Positions 1 through 8,942 of a stretch of 59,271 bases of DNA are shown in pieces. The number at the start of each line of letters is the position of its first letter. Positions within the stretch are counted from its first letter, which is position 1. Under the pieces are notes generated by a model. That model ran no database searches. It was not told where the DNA came from and worked only from the letters and a program-made list of their open reading frames with translations. Origin of the DNA: Bifidobacterium rousetti (lineage in GTDB: Bacteria > Actinomycetota > Actinomycetes > Actinomycetales > Bifidobacteriaceae). Both the position numbers and the translations under genes were made by a program. The stretch covers positions 1 to 59,271 of the forward strand of contig NZ_PEBH01000014.1 in assembly GCF_008698235.1 (NCBI RefSeq), read 5' to 3'.

Positions 1-846
1 GTGGAGCCGGAACGGGGGGATGTGGCGGCGGGGCCGCAGCAGCGGCCGTCGCCGAGCGTCGAAGCCGTGACGTTCGCCGAACGCCCGTCGTCGGCCGACG
101 CTCCCGTGGCGGCGAAAACGATCCGGCATGACGACGATGCTTGGGACGAGGCTGATCCCAAGGACGACGACGAAGGCTGGGCGGACGACTCGGCCAACCC
201 CGTGACCGTCCCGGAGCCCGCGCCCGGTGACCGGCTCGACACGTTCCTGGCCCGTATCGCGGTCGAACGCGCCGAGAACGGGCTCACCACCAAGCCGGCG
301 ACCACGCGCGACCGTCAGGCGATCCGTCGTCTCGCCGACCGGCTCGAACACGCTGGCATGGACCCGTGGCCGCGCATGGCCGAAGTGCTCGAACACGCTC
401 TCGGCAACGACTTCCAAGCAAAGCGGGTCGACAGCGGGCGCCGGTTCGCCCGCCTGTACGACGAGCTCGCCAACGACCTGACCCTGGACCGCCGTCACGC
501 CATGCGAGTCAAGCTCAAGACAGCCGCCAGCAGTCCGCAACCGTCCGGACCCGACGTCAAGCCGGTCCCGTCGGACGAACGCCCCGACCACCGGCACACG
601 GCCCGTTGCCGTCACGTGCGGGACCTGGTCGACTCGGCGGCGGCGCGCGCCGTGGAACCCTCGTACCCGAACCGGCACGAGCACGACGACCAGGTCGCCG
701 CATGGCTTGCCGGACACACGCCCCGCGAGACCCTTGACCTGCTTACCGCGACACTGCAACACGAACGCGCCCAACACGACCGGGACATGGCCCGACTGGC
801 CGAGATCCGCCGCGCCAACGGCGGCACCATGGCTCGGGTCAACTAG
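1..846 (+). CDS. Replication-associated protein, C-terminal part (probably 5' truncated by the window edge)
   Basis: The reading frame is open from the first base (GTG) to a TAG at 844-846, so the true start may lie outside the window. The 281 visible residues begin with an acidic, proline-rich, probably disordered stretch (to about residue 75). Two charged helical regions follow, around residues 80-165 and 200-275. I recognise no catalytic motif. The gene ends about 20 bases before the replicative helicase start, which suggests one operon and a role in replication, perhaps as initiator or helicase loader. That role is inferred from position only. Confidence 0.6.
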   Translation: MEPERGDVAAGPQQRPSPSVEAVTFAERPSSADAPVAAKTIRHDDDAWDEADPKDDDEGWADDSANPVTVPEPAPGDRLDTFLARIAVERAENGLTTKPATTRDRQAIRRLADRLEHAGMDPWPRMAEVLEHALGNDFQAKRVDSGRRFARLYDELANDLTLDRRHAMRVKLKTAASSPQPSGPDVKPVPSDERPDHRHTARCRHVRDLVDSAAARAVEPSYPNRHEHDDQVAAWLAGHTPRETLDLLTATLQHERAQHDRDMARLAEIRRANGGTMARVN

Positions 847-866
847 TGCGGAGGCAGGGGATCATC

Positions 867-2249
867 ATGAACGCGAACACCAGCCGCACACCGCAGAAGC
901 CCGCCAACGACATGCCGTTCGACCGGATCCCGCCCCACGACGACCAGGCCGAACAGGCCACGCTCGGCGGCATGCTCATCAGCCAGGACGCCATCGGGGA
1001 AGCGTGCGCCATCATCGGCACAAGCGACTTCTACCAGCCCCGGCACCAGACCATCCACGACGCGATCATGACCCTGTACGCGAAAGGGCATCCGGTCGAC
1101 GCGGTCACCGTCGCCAACGAGCTCACCCGCACGGGCCGGCTCGACGCGGTCGGCGGCGTCGACTACCTGCATACGCTCGTCGCCACGGTGCCCACGGCCG
1201 CGAACGTCGCCTACTACGCCGACATCGTCCACCAGCGCGCCATCCTGCGCCGTGTCATCCAGGCCGGCACCAAGATCGCGCAACTCGGCTACAACGCCGA
1301 ACAATCCCACGCCACCGCCGAAGACGTCGTCAACCTCGCCCAGGCAGCGGTCTACGCGACAGCCGACGACAAAAGCCAGGAGGACTACCAGCCCATCCAA
1401 AGCATCGTCGGCGACGTGCTCAAGATGATCGACGACGCCCAAAAGCACAAGAACAAGCCGGGCGTACCCACAGGGTTCCATGACATCGACCAGGCCATCC
1501 AAGGCCTCCAACCCGGACAAATGGTCGTCGTAGCAGGGCGGCCGGCCATGGGCAAATCCACGCTCGGCATCGACTTCGCCCGCGCCGCCGCCCTGCACCA
1601 CCACATGACCACGATCGTGTTCAGCCTCGAGATGAGCCGAAGCGAACTGGGCCAGCGCATCATCAGCGCCGAAGCGAGCGTGCCATTGACCGCCTTGCGT
1701 CGCGCCGACGAGATCACCGACGAGCAATGGCATCGCATGAACACCCTGCTCTATGACATCGAGAACGCACCCCTGTTCCTGGACGACAGCCCGAACATGA
1801 GCCTCATGGAGATCCGCGCGAAATGCCGACGGCTCAAACAGAACAACGACCTCAAGCTCGTCGTCATCGACTACCTGCAGCTCATGACCACCGGACGGCA
1901 CCTGGACAGCCGCCAACAGGAGGTCTCCGAGATGTCCCGTGCGCTCAAACTCCTCGCCCGAGAACTGAACGTGCCGGTCGTGGCCCTCTCGCAACTGAAC
2001 CGCGGACCCGAGATGCGGGCCGACAAACGACCGCAGCTCTCCGACCTGCGTGAATCAGGGTCGATCGAACAGGACGCCGACGTCGTATTCCTCGTGCACC
2101 GACCCGGCTACTACGACAAGGACGACCGCAAGAACGAGGCCGACATCATCATGGCCAAATGCAGGAACGGACAACCCAACGACTTCACCCTCCGCTTCGA
2201 AGGCCAATACTCGCGATTCACCGAACCTCAACCCACTCCCGACCTCTGA
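867..2249 (+). CDS. dnaB: Replicative DNA helicase (DnaB family)
   Basis: Unwinds duplex DNA at the replication fork as a hexamer. The 460-residue product has the usual DnaB length. Its N-terminal helical domain (about 10-115, with the family-typical LGGMLISQDAI and DFYQPRHQTIHDAI) is followed by a RecA-type ATPase domain. That domain has Walker A GRPAMGKST near residue 225, the FSLEMS motif, the VIDYLQLM Walker B region and the DLRESGSIEQDADVV motif. ATG 867 is preferred over GTG 846 because a GGAGG lies 12 bases upstream of the ATG. A replicon-borne DnaB supports an autonomous megaplasmid or a large phage-like replicon rather than chromosome. Confidence 0.94.
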   Translation: MNANTSRTPQKPANDMPFDRIPPHDDQAEQATLGGMLISQDAIGEACAIIGTSDFYQPRHQTIHDAIMTLYAKGHPVDAVTVANELTRTGRLDAVGGVDYLHTLVATVPTAANVAYYADIVHQRAILRRVIQAGTKIAQLGYNAEQSHATAEDVVNLAQAAVYATADDKSQEDYQPIQSIVGDVLKMIDDAQKHKNKPGVPTGFHDIDQAIQGLQPGQMVVVAGRPAMGKSTLGIDFARAAALHHHMTTIVFSLEMSRSELGQRIISAEASVPLTALRRADEITDEQWHRMNTLLYDIENAPLFLDDSPNMSLMEIRAKCRRLKQNNDLKLVVIDYLQLMTTGRHLDSRQQEVSEMSRALKLLARELNVPVVALSQLNRGPEMRADKRPQLSDLRESGSIEQDADVVFLVHRPGYYDKDDRKNEADIIMAKCRNGQPNDFTLRFEGQYSRFTEPQPTPDL

Positions 2250-2369
2250 CCCTACAGCAACCATCAACCGGCCGCACCCCAGTCGGAAAACAACACGGAC
2301 CATGCTTCACATTCATTAGGGGATAGAGGCTAGACCTCCAGTGAATCGGGGCATCACGACAGGAACATC

Positions 2370-3299
2370 ATGAACGATAAGACCGCCGACGATCTGATCA
2401 ACGAACTCAATATCATCGCACAGGAACTCCACGCGGCAAGCGACGGCATCGAACGGATCATCCACCTCGTCACCGCCATGACCCAGACGAACGAAACCGG
2501 ACACGTACAGCGACAGCATGATCACAGGAACCATGGCAGGGAACCGGCCAGGGACACGACATCGGCCGAAGAGAACAAGACCGGCTGGAGTCAATACATT
2601 CACGACCAAGATTGCCATCCTTACCCGTTGTTGCCGACGGCGCCGACGCGACTGCAACTCGAGACAGGCCCCATCGAAAGACAGGAAAACATGGGAGGAA
2701 GCAATACTCAAGAGAAGGAGACCTCCAAACTGATGGGCAGTTTCTATGCCCAGATCCTCACCGACCGCATCAAAAACGACTTCTACCGGGTTCATGAGAG
2801 CATGCTTGATCTCAGGGAGGCCATCGCCGACGCATACCGAGGGCAAGCGTGGATCGCCCTTGGCTACGAGAACGGCTTCGAAGGGTGGAAACACTACTGC
2901 GAGGACAATTTCCAGCCCGCCGCCATGCGTCTAACTTCGGATGAGAAGAAGGAGCTCGTTTTCGGTTTCGACCAAGGGGTGGCGCTCAGTGCCAAGGCTC
3001 TGGCAGTGATTTTCGATGTCAATCCATCGACCATCAGTCGGTGGAGGAAACCTGGAAACAGCAGTGACGGCGCGCGCCCTGTTCAAGGGCTTGACGGCAA
3101 GATCTACACGAAGGTGAATCTCAGTCGTAAGCAGCTGCGTGAACGCAACGAGAAGATCCTCTACATGTCTGAAGTGCTGCACATGCGCGAGGTCGACATC
3201 GCGGAGGAAATGGGCCTCAGCCAGTCCCGCGTCAACGAAATCAAGCAAAACGAGCGCCGGAAACAAGGCAAAGGGAAACCGCGCCGTTCTACGAAATGA
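2370..3299 (+). CDS. ParB/HTH-like DNA-binding protein
   Basis: 309 residues. The N-terminal 110 residues are low complexity and hydrophilic. The C-terminal half has two likely helix-turn-helix segments: ALSAKALAVIFDVNPSTISRW near 205-226 and MREVDIAEEMGLSQSRVNEI near 270-290. A VQGLDGKIYTK sequence between them is typical of actinobacterial ParB-like regulators. An AGGAAC precedes ATG 2370. The protein probably binds DNA for partition or for control of the replication operon upstream. No ParB nuclease-like box is evident, so it may be only a regulator. Confidence 0.72.
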   Translation: MNDKTADDLINELNIIAQELHAASDGIERIIHLVTAMTQTNETGHVQRQHDHRNHGREPARDTTSAEENKTGWSQYIHDQDCHPYPLLPTAPTRLQLETGPIERQENMGGSNTQEKETSKLMGSFYAQILTDRIKNDFYRVHESMLDLREAIADAYRGQAWIALGYENGFEGWKHYCEDNFQPAAMRLTSDEKKELVFGFDQGVALSAKALAVIFDVNPSTISRWRKPGNSSDGARPVQGLDGKIYTKVNLSRKQLRERNEKILYMSEVLHMREVDIAEEMGLSQSRVNEIKQNERRKQGKGKPRRSTK

Positions 3300-3390
3300 G
3301 CCGATGAACCTGTGTATCGCCGTCGGGTCGGGTGATGGAGACGAAAACCCGATCCGACGGAGTCCGGGGGAGCAGTGAAAGGAACCGGCA

Positions 3391-3870
3391 ATGATACTGG
3401 ACGAGCAAAAACTCGCGGTCATCAGGAACAACCCGAACGTGATCGAGGCAGACAGTCAGCGCATCCTCTACACCGACGAGTTCAAACGACAGGTCATGAC
3501 CGCATACAGACAGGGTGAAAGCCCGACCAGAATCTTCCGTGCAGCAGGCCTCGGCCCGGAACTCATCGGACACAAACGCGTCGAACGATGCATCGCACGA
3601 TGGCGCGACAGCCAACCCCAACCGCCACAGGACATGAACGGCGTGAGGGTGGACGAGAACCTCCTGCTAGGGGAACTACCTGACTGCCTCATCACGAAAA
3701 CAACACACGAAGGGAACAACGACATGAAAGTGGTCGCCGCCATCACCCTCGGCCCCGAGATCGAACAACGATTCGAGGAACAACGGGCACGGCTCGGCCT
3801 GACCCGGAGCCAGGCATTCGAACAGGCCATCAGGACATGGGCGGAACACACCCAACAGGAGGAAGCATGA
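3391..3870 (+). CDS. HTH protein with ribbon-helix-helix-like C-terminus
   Basis: 159 residues. Residues 25-75 (YTDEFKRQVMTAYRQGESPTRIFRAAGL) resemble the N-terminal HTH of transposase OrfA-like proteins, which is often found alone in Gram-positive genomes. Residues 112-155 (VVAAITLGPEIEQRFEEQ through LGLTRSQAFEQAIRTWAEH) look like a CopG/RHH fold. No DDE domain follows, so this is not an insertion sequence. The stop overlaps the ATG of the SecE-like gene (ATGA at 3867), implying translational coupling. Likely a DNA-binding regulator; the target is unknown. Confidence 0.7.
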   Translation: MILDEQKLAVIRNNPNVIEADSQRILYTDEFKRQVMTAYRQGESPTRIFRAAGLGPELIGHKRVERCIARWRDSQPQPPQDMNGVRVDENLLLGELPDCLITKTTHEGNNDMKVVAAITLGPEIEQRFEEQRARLGLTRSQAFEQAIRTWAEHTQQEEA

Positions 3871-4088
3871 ACACCGCAGACACCACGACCGTACGACACA
3901 ACCCGTTCAGCAGGATCGGACTCTACATCCGCCAGACCATCGAGGAAACCCGCAAGACCGTCACGCCCACGGCCCGCGAATGGGCCGGATGGAGCCTCGC
4001 CGCGTTCCTGTTCGTGCTCGCGCTCATGACCCTCGTCACCGGAACAGACTTCGGTCTCGGCAAACTCACTCTGTTCATCTTCGGATAG
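3867..4088 (+). CDS. SecE-like preprotein translocase subunit
   Basis: 73 residues. A cytosolic amphipathic helix carries the SecE-type sequence IRQTIEETRKTVTPTAREW (about 21-39). A single membrane helix (about 42-63) and a short hydrophobic tail ending LTLFIFG follow. SecE clamps the SecY channel. The resemblance to actinobacterial SecE is strong by eye, and a SecG-like gene follows 100 bp later. The host chromosome should carry its own essential secE, so this is a plasmid-borne second copy, unusual for mobile DNA. I see no secY in the window. Confidence 0.8.
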   Translation: MNTADTTTVRHNPFSRIGLYIRQTIEETRKTVTPTAREWAGWSLAAFLFVLALMTLVTGTDFGLGKLTLFIFG

Positions 4089-4097
4089 AGAAACTCG

Positions 4098-4128
4098 TAT
4101 CGGGGGCAACATGATGTTGCCCCCGATA
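4098..4128 (+). terminator. 13-bp stem-loop between the SecE-like and SecG-like genes
   Basis: A perfect inverted repeat, TATCGGGGGCAAC and its complement, encloses a 5-base loop (ATGAT). Only a weak T-rich stretch follows (CTTTGATTTGA). It could be a terminator or an mRNA processing or attenuation hairpin. Confidence 0.65.
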
Positions 4129-4188
4129 GACGCTTTGATTTGATCCACATGATTTGTGTTGGTGTTTCCAGTATAGGAGGTTTGACCA

Positions 4189-4422
4189 GTGTTGGTGTTG
4201 GTTTTCGTGTTCAGGATCGTGTTGGTGGTGCTGAGCGTGTTGTTGTCGTTGCTGATCCTGTTGCATCGGGGCCGGGGTGGTGGCCTGTCGGACATGGTCA
4301 TGTCCGGCCCGTTGGCTGACGCGGCGTCGAGCGGTGTGGCCGAACGGAACCTTGACCGTTGGACGGTCATGGTCGCGTTGGTGTGGGTTGTGTTGATCGT
4401 TGCCCTCGGGCTGATTCGTTGA
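4189..4422 (+). CDS. SecG-like preprotein translocase subunit
   Basis: 77 residues with two membrane helices (about 4-26 and 58-76). They are separated by the SecG hallmark loop GRGGGLSDM and SSGVAERNLDRWTV (about 29-57), which matches actinobacterial SecG closely. SecG assists SecYEG-dependent export by topology inversion. GTG 4189 sits 8 bases after AGGAGG. The GT-rich 5' codons differ from the C-rich genes around it. Together with the SecE-like gene it suggests that the plasmid modifies or supplements the host translocon. Confidence 0.85.
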   Translation: MLVLVFVFRIVLVVLSVLLSLLILLHRGRGGGLSDMVMSGPLADAASSGVAERNLDRWTVMVALVWVVLIVALGLIR

Positions 4423-4444
4423 CAGTGAAAGGGGGATTGGGGTC

Positions 4445-5011
4445 ATGGAGTACAGGGAAGCGGAGTTGAACGGCTGCTGTTCGATGCTGTGCAGTGGCTT
4501 GCGCGTGTGGCATCGCATGCACGAGCGCAGGGAGCTGGCCCATGCCGCGTACGCGTTGAAGCACGTGTACGACATGGAGTTCCACCAGGCCGGGTATGGC
4601 TGCGAATGGAGGAAACCCGAATGGGACGAGTCCGCGGCGAGGGCGGTCATGCACAGTCTCGGCATGGATCCCGAGGGCGATCTCGATGACGAGGCGCTGG
4701 TACTCGCCAGCATGCTCGACGGGTCTCCCGCAATGTACACGAAACTGACGGGTCGTACGCCGTCGCAGGGTGTCGACACGTACGGGCCGGTCAAGGAACG
4801 GATGCTCACGGTCGATCAATACCACAACGCGCTGCGTCGTATGATCCCGGGAACCGAATGGGACACGTTGCTTGAGCGTCAGGTCATGGACCGTAACCTC
4901 AAGCAACTTTCCATGGTCGCCGCACGGGAGATCCACCGGAACCGGACCGGCCAGGATATTGACCTTGAAGCGCTCCTCGACCTGTGTCATGACGATAAGG
5001 GAGTGGCATGA
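4445..5011 (+). CDS. Unknown cytosolic protein
   Basis: 188 residues, soluble, helix-rich, with N-terminal cysteines (NGCCSMLCSGL) but no regular zinc-binding spacing. No family recognised. It starts 22 bases after the SecG-like gene and overlaps the next gene by four bases (ATGA at 5008), so it opens a tightly packed gene train running to about 10 kb. Confidence 0.7.
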   Translation: MEYREAELNGCCSMLCSGLRVWHRMHERRELAHAAYALKHVYDMEFHQAGYGCEWRKPEWDESAARAVMHSLGMDPEGDLDDEALVLASMLDGSPAMYTKLTGRTPSQGVDTYGPVKERMLTVDQYHNALRRMIPGTEWDTLLERQVMDRNLKQLSMVAAREIHRNRTGQDIDLEALLDLCHDDKGVA

Positions 5012-5766
5012 TGCGGGGGCGGGAATGGTCTGACCGGTTGAAACGGGCGGCTGTCGCCTGCCGTATCCCGGTGACGGTCATCGGCGTGGGCATCCTATGC
5101 ACGCTGGCGGCGGAACTGCTGCAGTCGTTGCAGGTCATGGAATCCGTGCGAACGGTGTTGTTCACGGCGGGACGGGTTCTGAGCGTGATCGGACCGATCT
5201 GGCTGGTCACCTGTCTGATCGCCAGCATCGCCCGAGACCACGCCAGACCAGTCAGCCAGGAGCCGCATCACCAAGACGGGAATGTGAGGAAGGTCGCTTC
5301 GACACCGAAGCCCTCCGACCAGCTCCGGCACGACCCCGACACCGCTCCGACCAACTCGGACATGACGCCGACGGCACCGTTTGAAACACCATCGGACACC
5401 ACAAGGGAGGAGCCGGCTCGCCCGTGGGGCAGGCTCGCGTTGACCACGCCCATGGGCGTCACCCCGGTGCCCGACGGGGACGTGCTGTCCCGCTTGGGGT
5501 TCGTGCCGGAGAACGGGCATGTGCGCTGCCTGCGTCGCCCGGTCGGCCCGCCCGCATGGCACACGGTGTTGCTGGTCGAGCTTGAACCCGTGTCCGGCTT
5601 GTGGGGCGTGATGGTCCTCGACGAGGACACCGGCGCCCCGTACCCGTATCTCACCGTCGAGGAAAGCATGCGCGCCCGCTACGTGAGCGAGATCGACGAG
5701 ATCATCGACGAACTGCGTGACGCCGGACTGACCGGCGTCCACACCGACAAGGAGGAGACCTCATGA
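5008..5766 (+). CDS. Unknown membrane-anchored protein
   Basis: 252 residues. Two N-terminal hydrophobic helices (about 20-42 and 50-75) form a hairpin. A polar linker follows to about residue 135, then a globular domain of about 115 residues. No motif recognised. Overlapping starts and stops on both sides place it in an operon with its neighbours. Confidence 0.7.
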   Translation: MMRGREWSDRLKRAAVACRIPVTVIGVGILCTLAAELLQSLQVMESVRTVLFTAGRVLSVIGPIWLVTCLIASIARDHARPVSQEPHHQDGNVRKVASTPKPSDQLRHDPDTAPTNSDMTPTAPFETPSDTTREEPARPWGRLALTTPMGVTPVPDGDVLSRLGFVPENGHVRCLRRPVGPPAWHTVLLVELEPVSGLWGVMVLDEDTGAPYPYLTVEESMRARYVSEIDEIIDELRDAGLTGVHTDKEETS

Positions 5767-6248
5767 TGAACGATTGGATCGTGACCGAATCGGAGGGTGA
5801 TCCGATGCTGGTCATCGAATGCGCCGCCTTGCATGCGCGCATCACCCGCCGGAACCAACGCCTGCCGTACACGGCCGTGATCACCACGCCCGTGGGCGAG
5901 GTATCCGCCGTGTTCGACAGTATGCCGGAGGCGATCGACTGGTGCGAGGCCACGTACAACCGGCATGCGGTCGAAACACGGGAACGCAGCCTGCGCATGG
6001 CCGCTTGGCATACGGCTGAAGCACTCGACCTTGTCGGCACGCCGGATGATGACGACACCGAGGGCGCGTACTCGCATCTGACCACCGCGCTCGGCCTGCT
6101 CGTCATCCGCCTGTATGAAGGCAACTGGGGTATGACCGGATACACGTTGCGCCCCCTGCGTATCACGGGAACGGATGGCAACACGTACGGCACTTGGGTG
6201 GACTGGCTCAAAGCGGGCGGCACGTATGCGGATCCGGAGGCCGAATGA
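5763..6248 (+). CDS. Unknown small protein
   Basis: 161 residues, soluble, acidic. The N-terminal part (TRRNQRLPYTAVITTPVGEVSAVF) looks like a small beta domain, followed by helices. No family recognised. It is coupled to the genes on both sides by ATGA-type overlaps. Confidence 0.68.
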   Translation: MMNDWIVTESEGDPMLVIECAALHARITRRNQRLPYTAVITTPVGEVSAVFDSMPEAIDWCEATYNRHAVETRERSLRMAAWHTAEALDLVGTPDDDDTEGAYSHLTTALGLLVIRLYEGNWGMTGYTLRPLRITGTDGNTYGTWVDWLKAGGTYADPEAE

Positions 6249-6901
6249 TGCACACGGCATCCACCACGCTCACGGACCTCGCCCTCACGATCCTGACCCA
6301 GAACATCCACCCGTCGACGACGGGAATGAGCCTGCCCGAGTTCCGGCCGTCCATACTGTCCATCGCGCTCATTCTGATCTGGATCGTGTTCGCTTTGACG
6401 GCCCTGCGTTCCATTGGCCACCCGCGTGACACGTTCTGCGCGCGCATACCCATGTGGAGCTTCCTCCTGCAAGGTACGGCCGGTTTCGGCGTGGACCTGT
6501 CCCGCGCCTACCGGTCCGCCGCCCGTGTCCTCCACGATCAGACCGCCATGATCATCGCATGGTGGGCGACCGTCATCTGCATGATCCTGTTCGCGATCGC
6601 GTTGTTACGCCTGGTTGTTTGGATCATCATGCTCATTCGTAACCGTCACGAATGGGATCGGCGTCGCGCGTGGAAAACCCGTCACAGTCGACTGGTCGAC
6701 ACCGAACGCCTGTACGGGATCCAACACCTGTCCACGTTCGATGGAAAAGACCCGTTCGCCGAAGGGGACGGCAGACGACAGGTCTGCTGGCGGTACGGGG
6801 AACGACTCGTCCAAGGCATCATCACCATCCACGGCAAGTCCGTCCGCCTGTACGGGCCGGACGGATACCCGTTGCAAACAGTCGACCCCGAACACGCATG
6901 A
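6245..6901 (+). CDS. Unknown membrane protein
   Basis: 218 residues starting at the ATG that overlaps the upstream stop. Hydrophobic segments near 37-57 and about 100-136 (probably two helices) are followed by a basic stretch (NRHEWDRRRAWK) and a soluble tail of about 75 residues. No family recognised. Confidence 0.68.
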   Translation: MMHTASTTLTDLALTILTQNIHPSTTGMSLPEFRPSILSIALILIWIVFALTALRSIGHPRDTFCARIPMWSFLLQGTAGFGVDLSRAYRSAARVLHDQTAMIIAWWATVICMILFAIALLRLVVWIIMLIRNRHEWDRRRAWKTRHSRLVDTERLYGIQHLSTFDGKDPFAEGDGRRQVCWRYGERLVQGIITIHGKSVRLYGPDGYPLQTVDPEHA

Positions 6902-7410
6902 CGAACACCGTGAACACGACACCAGCCGACACCGGCACAGGATTGACCGTGGACCTAGCCTCGTGGGTGCGGGATCAGGAAGCCAAACAGTCGATCGTCC
7001 GACTCCGTCCAGGATGGGAATGGACGCGCACCGGCACGCCCTTGACTGCGGGACTCCTGTTCCTCCTGTCCACCGCAGCGGGCCTCGCCCTCGCCACCGG
7101 CATGGACGTGCCCGCACGCGCCATCCTGTCCACGCTCACCCTGCTCGCCGGAGCCCACCTGTTTCTCATCGTCGAATCCGTCGACGACACCCCCAGCCCT
7201 GAACAACGATTCAACAAACAAATCGAACACCGCCTCCACCTCACCGCGTTCAGACTCGAGACCCGCATCCCACGCGGGGCAATTCTCCCCAGGAACGGCA
7301 CCACCGCAACATGGCTCGACAGCGGCCACCCAGTCCACGGGCATGTCACCATCCAAGACACCATCGTCACCATCCTGCCGAACTACGACAACGGAAGCAG
7401 GACTGACTGA
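6898..7410 (+). CDS. Unknown membrane protein
   Basis: 170 residues from the ATG overlapping the upstream stop. Two closely spaced membrane helices (about 49-68 and 75-92) are followed by a soluble C-terminal domain. It resembles its neighbours in build (helical hairpin plus soluble domain), suggesting parts of one envelope assembly. Function unknown. Confidence 0.66.
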   Translation: MTNTVNTTPADTGTGLTVDLASWVRDQEAKQSIVRLRPGWEWTRTGTPLTAGLLFLLSTAAGLALATGMDVPARAILSTLTLLAGAHLFLIVESVDDTPSPEQRFNKQIEHRLHLTAFRLETRIPRGAILPRNGTTATWLDSGHPVHGHVTIQDTIVTILPNYDNGSRTD

Positions 7411-7509
7411 CACAAAGCAGCAGCTTCTAATACTCCGATACAAGGTTTCGGGGGAGTGACCACAAGGACAGGGATTCACCATACAACGCAAGGCAAGGAG
7501 AGAACGGCC

Positions 7510-8031
7510 ATGACCGGGACAGACCACGAGGAAAAGAACAATAAGCAGGACGACGACCAGTCGCAGGACAAGAATGTCTCAGTCACGTCTGATGCGGATA
7601 CGGCAAGCGGGCAGCAGCCGTCCACGGGTGACATCGACGTGGATGACACCGTGGGACTACAGCAACGGGACAGCGAGGAGAACCGCATCCTGTTCTCCCG
7701 ATTGAGAATTCCGATCCTTGCCATCGGTTTCGGACTCCTCGTAGGAGCCACGGGCACCACCTTGACCCCGACCGCAGGACAAACCGCGACCATACTCACC
7801 GGGATCGGCGAACTGTTCGGCATGGGCGGCGTCCTATGGATGTTCGTCCTCCTCGTCGTCGATAGCATCCGACGGCTCCTCCGCCTCTGGAAGGAAGTCA
7901 AGACCATCTGGCGTCGAGAACTCGCCAAGCCTGCCCCCGGATATATCCCCGACGACGATGAGAAGCGCGATGAACAAGGAAACGACGAGAATAGCCGGGA
8001 CGGTGACGGGAACGGGGCTACAGCACAGTAA
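7510..8031 (+). CDS. Unknown membrane protein with acidic termini
   Basis: 173 residues from ATG 7510, preceded by AAGGAGAGAA. The first 60 residues are D/E/Q/S-rich and probably disordered. Two membrane helices (about 68-90 and 105-122) are followed by a basic patch and a very acidic tail. The 100 bp before it hold no gene, so a new promoter may start here. No family recognised. Confidence 0.66.
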   Translation: MTGTDHEEKNNKQDDDQSQDKNVSVTSDADTASGQQPSTGDIDVDDTVGLQQRDSEENRILFSRLRIPILAIGFGLLVGATGTTLTPTAGQTATILTGIGELFGMGGVLWMFVLLVVDSIRRLLRLWKEVKTIWRRELAKPAPGYIPDDDEKRDEQGNDENSRDGDGNGATAQ

Positions 8032-8069
8032 AGGACACTTCAGGATCGGCTTCAAGGAGTGGAATACAT

Positions 8070-8411
8070 ATGACGGTGGATCAGATGATGATGGACTATG
8101 CGGAATTCCTGATGGCTCGGGTGATTTTCCCCCTTGCAGTGGTTGCGCTGACGCTACTGCCGTTGCTGCTTGTGTTTGCGCTGATCGTGGTGGGCGTCAA
8201 AGCGGTGATGCACCGGTTGGGCGGTAAGGCGAAAGTAGCAGGAAAAACCGATAAGAACCGGAATGGCAAATGCCCGGCCAATACGATGGACGCGCCTGAA
8301 GAATCCAGCCATCATTGGCTGTCGGGAAGGATCGAAATCGATGTGGAAACCAGGACATTCATCGTGGAATATATGGATTGGGGGATCGGAACAAACGGGA
8401 CGAGCATATGA
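8070..8411 (+). CDS. Small membrane protein
   Basis: 113 residues. One long or two short hydrophobic helices span about 14-46, followed by a basic stretch and a soluble tail. AAGGAG lies upstream of the ATG. Unknown function; the same style as the surrounding small membrane genes. Confidence 0.6.
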   Translation: MTVDQMMMDYAEFLMARVIFPLAVVALTLLPLLLVFALIVVGVKAVMHRLGGKAKVAGKTDKNRNGKCPANTMDAPEESSHHWLSGRIEIDVETRTFIVEYMDWGIGTNGTSI

Positions 8412-8423
8412 ATCACCTACCGA

Positions 8424-8621
8424 GTGACCAGCATCGGTCGGGGACAGACAAGGATACCGCCGATGATCATGGCCTTTCAGAGGGGGATAGGATTACAACG
8501 AACCAGCCAGCCGGAATATGTGCTACTTCATGGCGCGAGTATCGACCTGACCGCTGAATTCGAACTAAGAGACAGGGATTCTCCGATCGTGTTCCAGATA
8601 GACAGGAGCCTGTTGGAATAA
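8424..8621 (+). CDS. Small unknown ORF, start and frame uncertain
   Basis: 65 codons whose last half (PEYVLLHGASIDLTAEF and onward) reads like genuine protein. A competing 49-codon frame starts at 8408 with ATGA overlap to the upstream gene and ends at 8557. The coupling favours the latter start and the protein-like tail favours the former, so a frameshift between them is possible. Confidence 0.35.
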   Translation: MTSIGRGQTRIPPMIMAFQRGIGLQRTSQPEYVLLHGASIDLTAEFELRDRDSPIVFQIDRSLLE

Positions 8622-8699
8622 GTGTCCGATCAACAGACAAGACAACAAGCATTCAACAACAAGGAATCCATCACGGCATGGAACGGAAGGACAACTAGC

Positions 8700-8942
8700 A
8701 TGAACGATCCCGAAGGTAACGACATCGGCGAGAAGGCCGTTCTCGCACGCAAGGAGATCATCGACCATTCCGACTGCGAGGACGATCTCGAGGACTACGT
8801 GTTCCTCATGCGGCAGGGAGACCGACAGTTTCCGATCGGTTTGCGTACGATCCTTGCCTGTCTCGCGTTCGCCGAATATGAGGGGGCTGTCCCCAAGCTC
8901 TCCGATGAATGGTGGAACCGGATCAACAACAGATACCAATGA
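8700..8942 (+). CDS. Unknown small acidic protein
   Basis: 80 residues from ATG 8700 with GGAAGG upstream; a GTG at 8622 would add 26 residues. Helical and acidic (DHSDCEDDLEDYV). It overlaps the next start by ATGA at 8939. No family recognised. Confidence 0.6.
   Translation: MNDPEGNDIGEKAVLARKEIIDHSDCEDDLEDYVFLMRQGDRQFPIGLRTILACLAFAEYEGAVPKLSDEWWNRINNRYQ

Noticed and set aside
843..1994. 383-codon minus-strand ORF opposite dnaB
   Set aside because: Shadow ORF; DnaB motifs on the plus strand are unambiguous.
3391..3870. Insertion-sequence OrfA
   Set aside because: Only the HTH part resembles OrfA; no transposase domain, inverted repeats or target duplication.
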